Of a stretch of DNA of 64,000 bases, positions 54,210-62,227 are shown piece by piece. A model generated the notes under the pieces. The model worked only from the letters and a program-made list of their open reading frames with translations. It was not told the DNA's origin and did not search any database. The translations under genes were made by a program, and so were the position numbers. The stretch is from an uncultured Alloprevotella sp. (GTDB lineage: Bacteria; Bacteroidota; Bacteroidia; Bacteroidales; Bacteroidaceae), in assembly GCA_944322325.1 (NCBI GenBank), contig CALUOQ010000010.1, positions 1 to 64,000 on the forward strand, given 5' to 3'. Each line of letters starts with the position of its first letter. Position 1 is the first letter of the stretch.

Positions 54210-54812
54210 ATGAAAAAAGCTCTCCTTTGCCTTGTCGCCACGCTGCTGTGCCTTGCGCCGGCGGCGGCCCAGCTCGACTCGGTCGGCCAGACGCCGACCG
54301 CCGTCACGCTCGTGACGGACACCCTCTCGACGGCTGCCGACTCGGCGTTCTACGCCCCGCAGTCCACCGTCCACCACCGTCAGTTCAGTTTCTATCTGGA
54401 CGAACCGCTGCTGGAGTCGCTCCTCGGGCTGACGGGCCTCGGCCTGTTGGGCTTCCTGGTGCTGCCGCTCGTGGTCATCGTCGTGGGCGTCGTGCTCATC
54501 GTGCGCGCCCTGCGGCGACCCCTTGCGCCGCCCGTGGCGACGCCGTCGGCCGTGGCGCTGTGGATACACCGGCGGCAGAACGCCGCCGTGCGCCTCGCCG
54601 CGCTCGGGGTGGGGATGGCCCTGCTGTTCGGCATAGTCGGTTCGGGACTGCTTTCCGGCGTCGGACTGCTCATCGCCTGTATCGGCGGCGGCAACTACTG
54701 GACCGCCCGCCGCGACCGCCGCTTCTACGAAACGAATCACGCAAACAACGACCATAATCCATGCGACAATACCTCGAACTCCTCCGGCACATCCTCGACG
54801 ACGGAACCGTAA
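54210..54812 (+). CDS. Two-TM membrane protein, function unknown
   Basis: A 200-residue protein with a signal peptide (cleavage near APAAAQ), a short exported region, two membrane segments ('[20 protein letters not shown]' near 89-108 and '[20 protein letters not shown]' near 130-150) and a hydrophilic, Asn/Ser-rich tail. I do not recognise a named family, although similar small proteins are common in Bacteroidales. Its last 52 nt overlap the start of thyA in another frame, and the tail encoded there ([19 protein letters not shown]) looks like chance sequence, so the gene may have lost an earlier stop. Confidence 0.7.
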   Translation: MKKALLCLVATLLCLAPAAAQLDSVGQTPTAVTLVTDTLSTAADSAFYAPQSTVHHRQFSFYLDEPLLESLLGLTGLGLLGFLVLPLVVIVVGVVLIVRALRRPLAPPVATPSAVALWIHRRQNAAVRLAALGVGMALLFGIVGSGLLSGVGLLIACIGGGNYWTARRDRRFYETNHANNDHNPCDNTSNSSGTSSTTEP

Positions 54813-55555
54813 AGCACGACCGCACGGGCACCGGGACGAAAAGCGTCTTCGGGCACCAGATGCGTTTTGACCTGGCCGACGGTTTCCCGCTGCTCACTAC
54901 CAAGAAACTCCACCTCAAGTCCATTATTTACGAGCTCCTTTGGTTTTTGCGCGGCGACACCAATGTGCATTATTTGCAGGACCACGGGGTGCGCATCTGG
55001 AACGAGTGGGCCGACGCCGACGGCGAGCTGGGGCCCATTTACGGCTCGCAGTGGCGCTCGTGGCCCGACTATCGCGGCGGTCACATCGACCAGATAGCCG
55101 AGGTGGTGCGGCAGATACGCGAGACGCCCGACTCGCGCCGCATCCTGGTGAGCGCGTGGAACGTGGCCGCCCTCGACGAGATGCGCCTGCCGCCCTGCCA
55201 CATCCTGTTCCAGTTCTACGTGGCCGACGGACGCCTGTCGTTGCAGCTCTATCAGCGCTCGGCCGACACGTTCCTTGGCGTGCCGTTCAACATAGCCAGC
55301 TACGCGCTCCTGCTGTTAATGACGGCACAAGTCACCGGGCTGACCGCCGGCGACTTCATCTACACCACGGGCGACACGCATCTGTACCTGGACCATCTGG
55401 AGCAGGCCCGCCTGCAACTGACACGCACCCCGCGCCCCCTACCCACAATGAAGCTCAATCCGGACGTAACGAGCCTCTTCGACTTCCGCTACGAGGATTT
55501 CCAGCTCGAGGGCTACGACCCGTGGCCCCACATCGCTGCGAAAGTGTCCGTCTGA
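54761..55555 (+). CDS. thyA: Thymidylate synthase
   Basis: A 264-residue cytosolic enzyme that methylates dUMP to dTMP with methylene-tetrahydrofolate. The nucleophile is C146 in '[11 protein letters not shown]', the same number as in E. coli. '[21 protein letters not shown]' (split by residues K, E, W and R), '[10 protein letters not shown]' and 'GDTHLYLDH' are standard. It is followed after 22 bp by folA, which regenerates its folate cofactor: a classic pair. Confidence 0.97.
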   Translation: MRQYLELLRHILDDGTVKHDRTGTGTKSVFGHQMRFDLADGFPLLTTKKLHLKSIIYELLWFLRGDTNVHYLQDHGVRIWNEWADADGELGPIYGSQWRSWPDYRGGHIDQIAEVVRQIRETPDSRRILVSAWNVAALDEMRLPPCHILFQFYVADGRLSLQLYQRSADTFLGVPFNIASYALLLLMTAQVTGLTAGDFIYTTGDTHLYLDHLEQARLQLTRTPRPLPTMKLNPDVTSLFDFRYEDFQLEGYDPWPHIAAKVSV

Positions 55556-55577
55556 CCGTCTGAAAAATTCCACCCTC

Positions 55578-56072
55578 ATGACCCTTACCCTCATTGCCGC
55601 CGTGGCCCGCAACGGTGCCATCGGCTACCGCAACGACCTGCTCTATCACCTGCCTGCCGACCTGCGCCGCTTCAAGGCACTGACCACGGGCCACACCGTC
55701 GTCATGGGCCGCCGCACGTTTGAGTCGCTGCCCAAGGGCGCCCTGCCCAACCGTCGAAACGTCGTGCTGACGCGGCAGGCCGACGCCGCCTTTCCCGGCG
55801 CCGAGGTGTTCGCCTCGCTCGGCGAAGCCCTCGCTTCGTGCGAAGCCGACGAGCAGGTGTACGTCATCGGTGGTGCGTCGGTCTACCGCGAAGCCCTGCC
55901 CCTGGCCAACCGCCTCTGCCTGACGCACATCGACGCTACGCCCGCCGCGGCCGACGTCTTTTTTCCCGAGTTCGACGCCGCCGAGTGGCAGGTCGGCCAC
56001 AGCGAGCACCACGAGCCCGACGAGCGCAACAGCGAGCCCTACACCTTCGTCGACTACGTGCGCCGCGGCTGA
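55578..56072 (+). CDS. folA: Dihydrofolate reductase
   Basis: A 164-residue cytosolic NADPH-dependent enzyme. Family marks: 'IAAVARNGAIGYRNDLLYHLPADL' (split: 'AVARNGAIGYRNDL' and 'LYHLPADLRRFK') with the acidic active-site residue D28, 'VVMGRRTFESLP', and 'VYVIGGASVYREAL' for NADPH. It is probably co-transcribed with thyA. Confidence 0.96.
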   Translation: MTLTLIAAVARNGAIGYRNDLLYHLPADLRRFKALTTGHTVVMGRRTFESLPKGALPNRRNVVLTRQADAAFPGAEVFASLGEALASCEADEQVYVIGGASVYREALPLANRLCLTHIDATPAAADVFFPEFDAAEWQVGHSEHHEPDERNSEPYTFVDYVRRG

Positions 56073-56169
56073 GGAAGCTCCGTCGTGGCGTACTGTTACT
56101 TTTCCTGAAACGCCGCGCCGGGCAGCGCTTTTTTCTTACCTTTGCCGGGAAATTACGAACGCAGACCCC

Positions 56170-57243
56170 ATGAATCGCAAAATACAGCTCCTCATTCTCC
56201 TGGTCCTGCTGGGCACACTGACCGCTGCGGCGCAGCCGCTCGTCGGGCTGTCCACGCGTCGCCACGAGCTGGGCACCATCCTGTGGAAGCAGCCCGCCAC
56301 GGCGCGCTTCGACCTGGTCAACCGCGGCACGACGCCCCTCGTCATCACCGGCGTACATCCCGACTGCGGCTGTACGGCCGTCGAGTGGACCACCGACAGT
56401 ATCGCGCCCGACGGCGTGGGCTACATCACTGTCACGTACGACGCCGAAATGCTCGGCACCTTCGAGAAGCAGGTCGCCGTCATGACAAACGCGGACGACG
56501 AGCCCCTCTATCTGACCGTATCGGGCATCGTGGCCCGCGAAAAGGTTGACTACTCCGACCGCCTTCCCTATCGCATCGGCGATATCTATTACGACCGCAG
56601 TGAGGTCGCTTTTGACGACGTGCACAGCGGCGACACCGCCCAGCAGGTCATCACGCTGCTCAACGGCGGCAGCAAGGCTTACGAGCCCGAGCTTATGCAC
56701 CTGCCCGCCTACCTCACGATGAAGGCCGTGCCCGAACGCATCCGCGGCGGCCGCACCGGGAAAGTCATCCTCACTCTCGACACGCGCAAACTCCTCGGCA
56801 TGGGCCTCACGCAGACCAGTGTGTATCTCAGCCGTTACCCCGGCGACCGCGTAAGCCAGGACAACGAGATACCGGTGTCGGTGTTGCTTCTTCCGCCCGC
56901 CGACAGCCTCACGGCCGATCAGCTGGCCCAGGCACCCGTCGCCGCGTTCGACCAGACCTTCCTCGACCTTGGTCATTTCGAGGGTAAGAAGCGGCTGAAG
57001 GGAGAGTTCACCCTGACCAACGCAGGGCGCAGCCCGCTCGAAGTGAAGTCGCTCCAGGTGTACCATCCCAGCCTGAACGTTTCGCTCGGCGAAAGCACCC
57101 TTGAGCCGGGCGAAAGCACCTATCTGCGCGTCACGGTGGTACGCAAATTCCTGAAGCGGTCCAAATCGCGCCTCCGCATCCTGCTCATCACGACCGACCC
57201 GGTCAATCCGAAGGCCATACTGGAAGTGAAAACAGACAAGTAG
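56170..57243 (+). CDS. DUF1573 protein
   Basis: A 357-residue exported protein with a signal peptide (cleavage near LTAAAQ). It has several Ig-like (ASH/MSP-type) segments; the DUF1573 hallmark is 'NRGTTPLVITGVHPDCGCTAVEW', seen here as 'LVITGVHPDCGCTA' with the paired Cys. These proteins are abundant in Bacteroidetes; their role is not known, and an extracytoplasmic scaffold or binding job is likely. A TACCTTTG box lies about 30 nt upstream of the start. Confidence 0.88.
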   Translation: MNRKIQLLILLVLLGTLTAAAQPLVGLSTRRHELGTILWKQPATARFDLVNRGTTPLVITGVHPDCGCTAVEWTTDSIAPDGVGYITVTYDAEMLGTFEKQVAVMTNADDEPLYLTVSGIVAREKVDYSDRLPYRIGDIYYDRSEVAFDDVHSGDTAQQVITLLNGGSKAYEPELMHLPAYLTMKAVPERIRGGRTGKVILTLDTRKLLGMGLTQTSVYLSRYPGDRVSQDNEIPVSVLLLPPADSLTADQLAQAPVAAFDQTFLDLGHFEGKKRLKGEFTLTNAGRSPLEVKSLQVYHPSLNVSLGESTLEPGESTYLRVTVVRKFLKRSKSRLRILLITTDPVNPKAILEVKTDK

Positions 57244-57264
57244 GCGAAAAAATCAATCAAAGTT

Positions 57265-57294
57265 TTTGCATCTCCGAAAAAAGTCGTAATTTTG
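57265..57294 (+). promoter_or_regulatory. Promoter of tRNA-Pro
   Basis: TTTG (57265-57268), 18 bp, TAATTTTG (57287-57294), about 10 bp before the mature tRNA 5' end. Confidence 0.8.
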
Positions 57295-57304
57295 CACCGC
57301 ACTT

Positions 57305-57377
57305 CGGAAAGTAGCGCAGTTGGTAGCGCACTACGTTCGGGACGTAGGGGTCGGGCGTTCGAGTCGCCTCTTTCCGA
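57305..57377 (+). tRNA. tRNA-Pro (anticodon CGG)
   Basis: Acceptor stem CGGAAAG / CTTTCCG with discriminator A; anticodon stem CTACG / CGTAG with loop TTCGGGA, anticodon CGG at 57338-57340; T arm with GTTCGAGTC. CCA is not encoded. CGG reads CCG proline codons, which are common in this G+C-rich window. Confidence 0.95.
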
Positions 57378-57387
57378 CAGGCCACGG

Positions 57388-57423
57388 CGGCATCTGTTCC
57401 TCAGGGTTCGGATGCCGTTTTTT
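57388..57423 (+). terminator. Terminator of the tRNA-Pro transcript
   Basis: CGGCATC (57388-57394) pairs with GATGCCG (57411-57417), followed by T6. The remaining 57424-57599 contain a -7 box for the exonuclease gene (TATATTTG, 57498-57505) and no gene. Confidence 0.8.
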
Positions 57424-57599
57424 GCGTCGTAGCTTTTCTTTTCTCATTGTCGGCGCGAAAACCGCGGTGCGGAGCGGGCCGGTTTCCCGGATTTACTTAT
57501 ATTTGCAGGGTGGGGGCGCTGTGCGTGGCGTGTGCGGTCGCACCGTGCGCGCAATGCCCGACCTAGACCACTGTTTCACCGACAAAGATTCTTATCGTT

Positions 57600-58358
57600 A
57601 TGAAATTCATCTCCTGGAACGTCAACGGACTGCGCGCCTGCTGCGACAAGGGCTTCCGCGACAGCTTCGCCGCGCTCGATGCCGACTTCTTTTGTTTGCA
57701 GGAAACCAAGTTGCAGGCCGGTCAGCTCGATTTGCAGTTCGACGGCTACCGCAGTTATTGGAACTACGCCGAGAAGAAAGGCTACTCGGGCACGGCGGTA
57801 TTCACCCGCTGCGAACCGCTCACCGTGGATTACGGCATGGGCGTCGAAGCGCACGACCACGAAGGTCGGGTGATAACGCTCGAGATGGACAAGTTCTACC
57901 TCGTGACCGTCTACGTCCCCAATTCGCAGGACGAGCTGCGCCGGCTGGACTACCGCATGGCCTGGGAGGACGATTTCCGCCGTTACCTGCTGGAGCTCGA
58001 CAGCCGCAAGCCCGTCGTGGTCTGCGGCGACCTGAACGTGGCCCACCGCGAAATCGACTTGAAGAACCCCAAGACCAACCGCCGCAACGCTGGCTTTACC
58101 GACGAGGAACGCGCGAAGTTCCAGCAGCTTCTCGACGCCGGCTTCACCGACACTTACCGCCATTTCTACCCCGACGCCGAGGGCGCCTACTCCTGGTGGT
58201 CGTACCGCTTCCGTGCCCGCGAGAAGAATGCCGGCTGGCGCATCGACTACTTCCTCGTTTCCGACCGCCTGGCGCCGGCCCTGACGGGCGCGGCCATACA
58301 CAGCGGCGTTTTCGGGTCGGACCATTGCCCCGTCGAGGTAGACATCGACTTCCCCTGA
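57600..58358 (+). CDS. xth: Exodeoxyribonuclease III / AP endonuclease
   Basis: A 252-residue cytosolic repair enzyme of the EEP superfamily that cuts at abasic sites and removes 3' blocks. Start '[13 protein letters not shown]', metal-binding E35 in 'CLQETKLQ', '[10 protein letters not shown]', '[11 protein letters not shown]' with the Asp-Asn pair, 'WRIDYFLVS' and 'GSDHCPVEV' (catalytic His) are all present and in order. Confidence 0.95.
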   Translation: MKFISWNVNGLRACCDKGFRDSFAALDADFFCLQETKLQAGQLDLQFDGYRSYWNYAEKKGYSGTAVFTRCEPLTVDYGMGVEAHDHEGRVITLEMDKFYLVTVYVPNSQDELRRLDYRMAWEDDFRRYLLELDSRKPVVVCGDLNVAHREIDLKNPKTNRRNAGFTDEERAKFQQLLDAGFTDTYRHFYPDAEGAYSWWSYRFRAREKNAGWRIDYFLVSDRLAPALTGAAIHSGVFGSDHCPVEVDIDFP

Positions 58359-58383
58359 ACTACACATTATATAATATAGCGCA

Positions 58384-60141
58384 ATGAAACAATTCCTGAA
58401 ATACGTGCTGGCCACCGTTGTCGGGCTTCTCGTGACGGGGGCCGTACTGACCGTGGCGGGCCTCGCCACGCTGGGCTCGCTCGTGGCCGTCGGCAGCGCG
58501 ACGACCGAAGTGACCGACGGCGCCGTGCTCCGCCTGCGCCTGACGGGCGAAGTGACCGAACGCGTCACCGAAAACCCGCTCAATACGCTCATGGGCGCCG
58601 ACGCCGAGGCCACCGGACTCGACGAGCTGCTCGCCGCCATACGTATTGCCGCGGACGACGACCGCATCGCCGGCATCTACCTCGAGGGCGGTGTACTGCT
58701 GGCTTCGCCCGCCACGCTCGAAGAGCTGCGCGACGCGCTCGTCGCCTTCAAGCGGAGCGGGAAGTTCGTCGTGGCCTACGGCGACAACTATTCGCAGGGC
58801 GCCTACTACGTGGCCAGCGTCGCCGACCGCGTCGTGCTCAATCCGAGCGGCATGCTCGACTGGCACGGCTTCGCCGCGACGCCCGTCTTCTACAAGGATT
58901 TGCTCGAAAAGGTCGGTGTGCGGATGCAAGTCTACCGCGTGGGTACGTACAAAAGCTACGTGGAACCCTACACCCTTACGGCGATGAGCGAGGCCAGCCG
59001 TAAGCAAATCGACGCCTACCTGCGCGACATCTGGAGCCGCATCTGTCACGAGGTGGCCGCCTCGCGCCGCGTCAAGGTCGACAGCCTGAACGCCTATGCC
59101 GACCGTTACACCCTTCTGGCCGACGCCCGCGACTACGTGCGGCAGGGCCTGGTGGACACGCTCGCTTACGTCGACGGCGTCCGGGCGCTGCTGCGCCAGC
59201 GGGTGGGGACGGACAAACTGACCCTCGTAGCGCCGCGCGACGTCGTGGCGCTCGAGCCGGAGCGGCCCGACACCGAGAGCGAAATCGCCGTCTACTACGC
59301 GCACGGCGACATCGTCGGTACGCGCATCGAGGGCCTCGGCAGCACGGAGCTCATCGTCGCCCCGGACGTCGTGGCCGACCTCGACCGCCTCGCCTCCGAC
59401 GACCGGGTGAAGGCCGTCGTACTTCGTATTAACTCGGGCGGCGGCAGCGCCTATGCCTCGGAGCAGATGTGGCGCGCCGTGCAGCTCCTCAAGCAGCGCA
59501 AGCCGGTGGTCGTCTCCATGGGCGGTACGGCCGCCTCGGGCGCCTACTACCTGGCTTGCGGCGCCCACTGCATCTATGCCGAGCCGACCAGCCTCACGGG
59601 CAGCATCGGCATCTTCGGGATGATTCCGGACGCTTCGGGGCTGCTCACGGACAAGCTCGGGCTTCACTTCGACGTCGTCAAGACGAACGAGGCCTCCGAT
59701 TTCGGCACCGTGGGCCGGCCCTTTAATGCCGCCGAGGGTGCCGCGATGCAGGCCTACGTCGACCGTGGTTACGCCCTTTTCCTCCGTCGCGTGGCGGCCG
59801 GTCGCGGGATGAAGCCCCAGCAGGTCGACAGCATCGCCCAGGGCCGCGTGTGGACCGGGCGGCAGGCCAAGGCCATCGGGCTGGTCGACTATCTCGGCTC
59901 GCTCAGCGACGCCGTGACCCATGCCGCCCTCCGGGCCAAGACGGACGACTACACGGTCAAGGCCTACCCCGCCCGGCGTCCGTGGTACGCGGACATGTGG
60001 GCCGACCGGGGTGAGGGCTATTTCGAACAGGAACTGCGTGCTGCGCTGGGCAGTTACTATCGTCCGCTTGTCTTCCTCAAGAGCCTGCAAGGCACCGACT
60101 GCCTACAGGCCCGCCTGCCTTACGAACTCAATCTCCACTGA
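58384..60141 (+). CDS. sppA: Signal peptide peptidase SppA, double-domain type
   Basis: A 585-residue inner-membrane serine protease that degrades cleaved signal peptides. One N-terminal membrane anchor (about 6-30) is followed by two tandem S49 domains. The Ser/Lys dyad is split between them as in E. coli: K190 in 'VGTYKSYVEPYT' of the first domain and S385 in 'GGTAASGAYYLA' of the second. The gene ends 2 bp before lpxK, so the two are probably translated together. Confidence 0.94.
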   Translation: MKQFLKYVLATVVGLLVTGAVLTVAGLATLGSLVAVGSATTEVTDGAVLRLRLTGEVTERVTENPLNTLMGADAEATGLDELLAAIRIAADDDRIAGIYLEGGVLLASPATLEELRDALVAFKRSGKFVVAYGDNYSQGAYYVASVADRVVLNPSGMLDWHGFAATPVFYKDLLEKVGVRMQVYRVGTYKSYVEPYTLTAMSEASRKQIDAYLRDIWSRICHEVAASRRVKVDSLNAYADRYTLLADARDYVRQGLVDTLAYVDGVRALLRQRVGTDKLTLVAPRDVVALEPERPDTESEIAVYYAHGDIVGTRIEGLGSTELIVAPDVVADLDRLASDDRVKAVVLRINSGGGSAYASEQMWRAVQLLKQRKPVVVSMGGTAASGAYYLACGAHCIYAEPTSLTGSIGIFGMIPDASGLLTDKLGLHFDVVKTNEASDFGTVGRPFNAAEGAAMQAYVDRGYALFLRRVAAGRGMKPQQVDSIAQGRVWTGRQAKAIGLVDYLGSLSDAVTHAALRAKTDDYTVKAYPARRPWYADMWADRGEGYFEQELRAALGSYYRPLVFLKSLQGTDCLQARLPYELNLH

Positions 60142-60143
60142 CC

Positions 60144-61400
60144 ATGCCTACGTCCGCTCCCCGCCCGTCGGTCAATCACCTGCTGCGTCCGCTGTCCTGG
60201 CTTTACGGCCTCGGCGTCGGGGCGCGCAACCTGCTGTTCGACACCGGCGTACTGACCGAAACCGCGTTCGACCTGCCCGTCATCTGCGTGGGAAACCTTG
60301 CCGTCGGCGGTACGGGCAAGACGCCCCACGCCGATTATCTCGTGCGCCTGCTCGAGGACGCCGGGCTGCGCGTGGCTCTGCTCAGCCGAGGCTACAAGCG
60401 AAGCAGCCACGGCTGGCAGCTGGCCGGGCCGCGCTCCACGTCGGCCGACATCGGCGACGAACCGTTGCAAATCTACCGCCGCCATCCCCGCGCCATAGTG
60501 GCCGTCGACGCCGACCGCCGCCACGGCATCCGCCGGTTGCTGGCCATGACGCCGCGGCCGGACTGCATCGTGCTCGACGATGCCTTTCAGCACCGCTACG
60601 TCCGTGCCGGGCTCAACATCCTGCTCACCGATTACCACCGTCTCTTTGTCGGCGACGCCCTGCTGCCCGCCGGCCGGCTGCGCGAGCCCGCCAGCGGCCG
60701 TCGCCGTGCCCAGATAGTCGTTGTGACGAAGTGTCCCGCGCGCCTGTCGGCGGTCGAGTGTGCCGCCCTGCGCCGCCGCCTGCGCCTGGAGCCGGGGCAG
60801 CATCTGTTTTTCACCGCCATGCGCTACGGCACGCCGTACCCCCTCTTCCCCGACGAAGTCCGGGCGGGGACAGGTGCAGCGACCGAAAAAACAAGTGCTA
60901 CGACAGTTTTTACAAGTACTACGATAGGAAAAACAAGTACTACGATAGAAAATCCTGTCGCTGCGATAGAAAAAACGGGGACTACGACAGGAAATCCTGA
61001 CGCGGCTACAGGAGGAACGGGGACGGCACCGGCTGTTTCCCCGTCGGCGCCCGACGCCCTGCTCGCTGTCTCGGGCATAGCCCACCCGGAGCCTTTCGTG
61101 CGTTACGCCCACACGCTCTGTCCCCGGGCTACGACGCTGGCCTATCCCGACCACCACGCCTTCAGCCACGGCGACCTCGTACACATCGACCGTGCGTTTG
61201 CCGCCCTCGAAGGCCGGCGGCGCGTCGTTCTCACTACGGAGAAGGACGCTGCCCGCCTGCTCCACGCTCCGGGCCTGACGCCGGCCGTGCGCGCCGCCCT
61301 TTACGTGCAGCCCATCGAGGTGGAATTTCTGCACGGCGGCGAGGAGAAGTTCAACGACATTATATACCGCTATGTTAGAAGCTATCCAAGAAACCGCTGA
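60144..61400 (+). CDS. lpxK: Tetraacyldisaccharide 4'-kinase with an in-frame repeat insertion
   Basis: A 418-residue membrane-associated kinase of lipid A synthesis. It phosphorylates the 4' position of the disaccharide. The Walker A-like motif is 'VGNLAVGGTGKTPH' (49-62); 'LSRGYKR', 'GDEPLQIYR', 'IVLDDAFQHRYV' and 'LPAGRLREPASGRRRAQIVVVTK' (split by P-A-G-R-L) follow. Residues 243-303 are not LpxK-like: they are heptapeptide units encoded by array R7 (TSTTIGK, TSTTIEN, PVAAIEK and variants), Thr/Ser-rich and probably flexible. Conserved sequence resumes with 'LLAVSGIAHPEPFV' and 'YPDHHAFSHGDL'. Without the insert the length is normal, about 357. The insert lies between the two lobes, where length is variable, so the enzyme is probably active. 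It overlaps the next gene by 29 nt. Confidence 0.92.
   Translation: MPTSAPRPSVNHLLRPLSWLYGLGVGARNLLFDTGVLTETAFDLPVICVGNLAVGGTGKTPHADYLVRLLEDAGLRVALLSRGYKRSSHGWQLAGPRSTSADIGDEPLQIYRRHPRAIVAVDADRRHGIRRLLAMTPRPDCIVLDDAFQHRYVRAGLNILLTDYHRLFVGDALLPAGRLREPASGRRRAQIVVVTKCPARLSAVECAALRRRLRLEPGQHLFFTAMRYGTPYPLFPDEVRAGTGAATEKTSATTVFTSTTIGKTSTTIENPVAAIEKTGTTTGNPDAATGGTGTAPAVSPSAPDALLAVSGIAHPEPFVRYAHTLCPRATTLAYPDHHAFSHGDLVHIDRAFAALEGRRRVVLTTEKDAARLLHAPGLTPAVRAALYVQPIEVEFLHGGEEKFNDIIYRYVRSYPRNR
60870..61053 (+). repeat. 21-bp-period array R7 inside lpxK
   Basis: Nine words start at 60870, 60891, 60912, 60933, 60954, 60975, 60996, 61017 and 61038, each followed by a 5-bp spacer (aaaaa, ttttt, gaaaa, aaaat, aaaaa, gaaat, gagga, ctgtt). 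Two words are ACAAGTACTACGATAG exactly; the outer ones decay towards ordinary G+C-rich codons. Word starts coincide with codon starts (residue 243 on). Confidence 0.93.
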
Positions 61401-62187
61401 CTGGCTGCGTGCCCGCACCAGTCTGCGCCCCCGTGTAGCCGTCGTGCTGGGCACGGGACTCGGTCGCCTCGCCCGGGAAATCGACGTCGCCGACTCGTTC
61501 GCCTATGCCGACGTGCCTCATTTTCCCGTCTCCACCGTCGAGGGCCATCAGGGCCGCCTGATTTTCGGCCACCTCGGCGGGCGTCCCGTCATGGCGCTTG
61601 AGGGGCGTTTCCACTACTACGAGGGCTACTCCATGCGCGAGGTCACTTTCCCCGTCCGCGTCATGCACGCCCTGGGCGTCGACACGCTCTTCGTGAGCAA
61701 CGCCGCGGGCGGCGCGAACCCTGAGTTTCGCGTCGGCGACCTGATGCTGATCACGGACCACATCAATCTGCTGCCCGAGCACCCCCTTCGCGGCAAGAAC
61801 CTGCCCGTCGGGCCCCGCTTCCCCGACATGAGCGAGGCTTACGACCGCGGGCTGCTCGCCCAGGCCCGCGCCATCGCCGCCGAGCGGGGCATCCGCGTGC
61901 GCGAGGGCATCTATCTGGCCACGCAGGGACCGACGTACGAGACACCGGCGGAGTACCGCATGTTCCGCCTGCTGGGTGCCGACGCCGTGGGTATGAGCAC
62001 CGTGCCCGAAGTCATAGTGGCGCGCCACTCGGGGATGCGGGTGCTCGGCATCAGCGTTATCACGAACTGCGGCGTCGCCGAGGACGCCGTCGAGGTCAGC
62101 CACGCCGAGGTGCAGCGCGCCGCCGACGCCGTGCAGCCCCTTATGGCCGACATTTTCCGCACCCTGATAGCCCGACTCGAAAAGTGA
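61372..62187 (+). CDS. punA: Purine nucleoside phosphorylase
   Basis: A 271-residue cytosolic enzyme of the trimeric PNP family that splits purine nucleosides with phosphate. Signatures are 'VVLGTGLGRLA' for phosphate, 'GRFHYYEGY', 'VSNAAGGANPEFRVGDLM' and 'GPTYETPAEYRM' with the purine-site residues, then 'VGMSTVPEVIVARH' and 'ITNCGV'. The ATG at 61372 lies 29 nt inside lpxK, which suggests translational coupling. Confidence 0.95.
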   Translation: MLEAIQETADWLRARTSLRPRVAVVLGTGLGRLAREIDVADSFAYADVPHFPVSTVEGHQGRLIFGHLGGRPVMALEGRFHYYEGYSMREVTFPVRVMHALGVDTLFVSNAAGGANPEFRVGDLMLITDHINLLPEHPLRGKNLPVGPRFPDMSEAYDRGLLAQARAIAAERGIRVREGIYLATQGPTYETPAEYRMFRLLGADAVGMSTVPEVIVARHSGMRVLGISVITNCGVAEDAVEVSHAEVQRAADAVQPLMADIFRTLIARLEK

Positions 62188-62227
62188 GGGCGACAATTGT
62201 ATAACCCTATTTCTTTTTACTCTTGTT

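Noticed and set aside
54761-54812. Overlap of the membrane protein gene with thyA as a meaningful fusion
   Set aside because: The overlapping tail reads as chance sequence in a second frame of thyA; loss of an earlier stop is the simpler explanation.
60870-61053. R7 as evidence that lpxK is a pseudogene
   Set aside because: The frame is open throughout, all LpxK motifs are present on both sides, and the insert falls in a variable linker.
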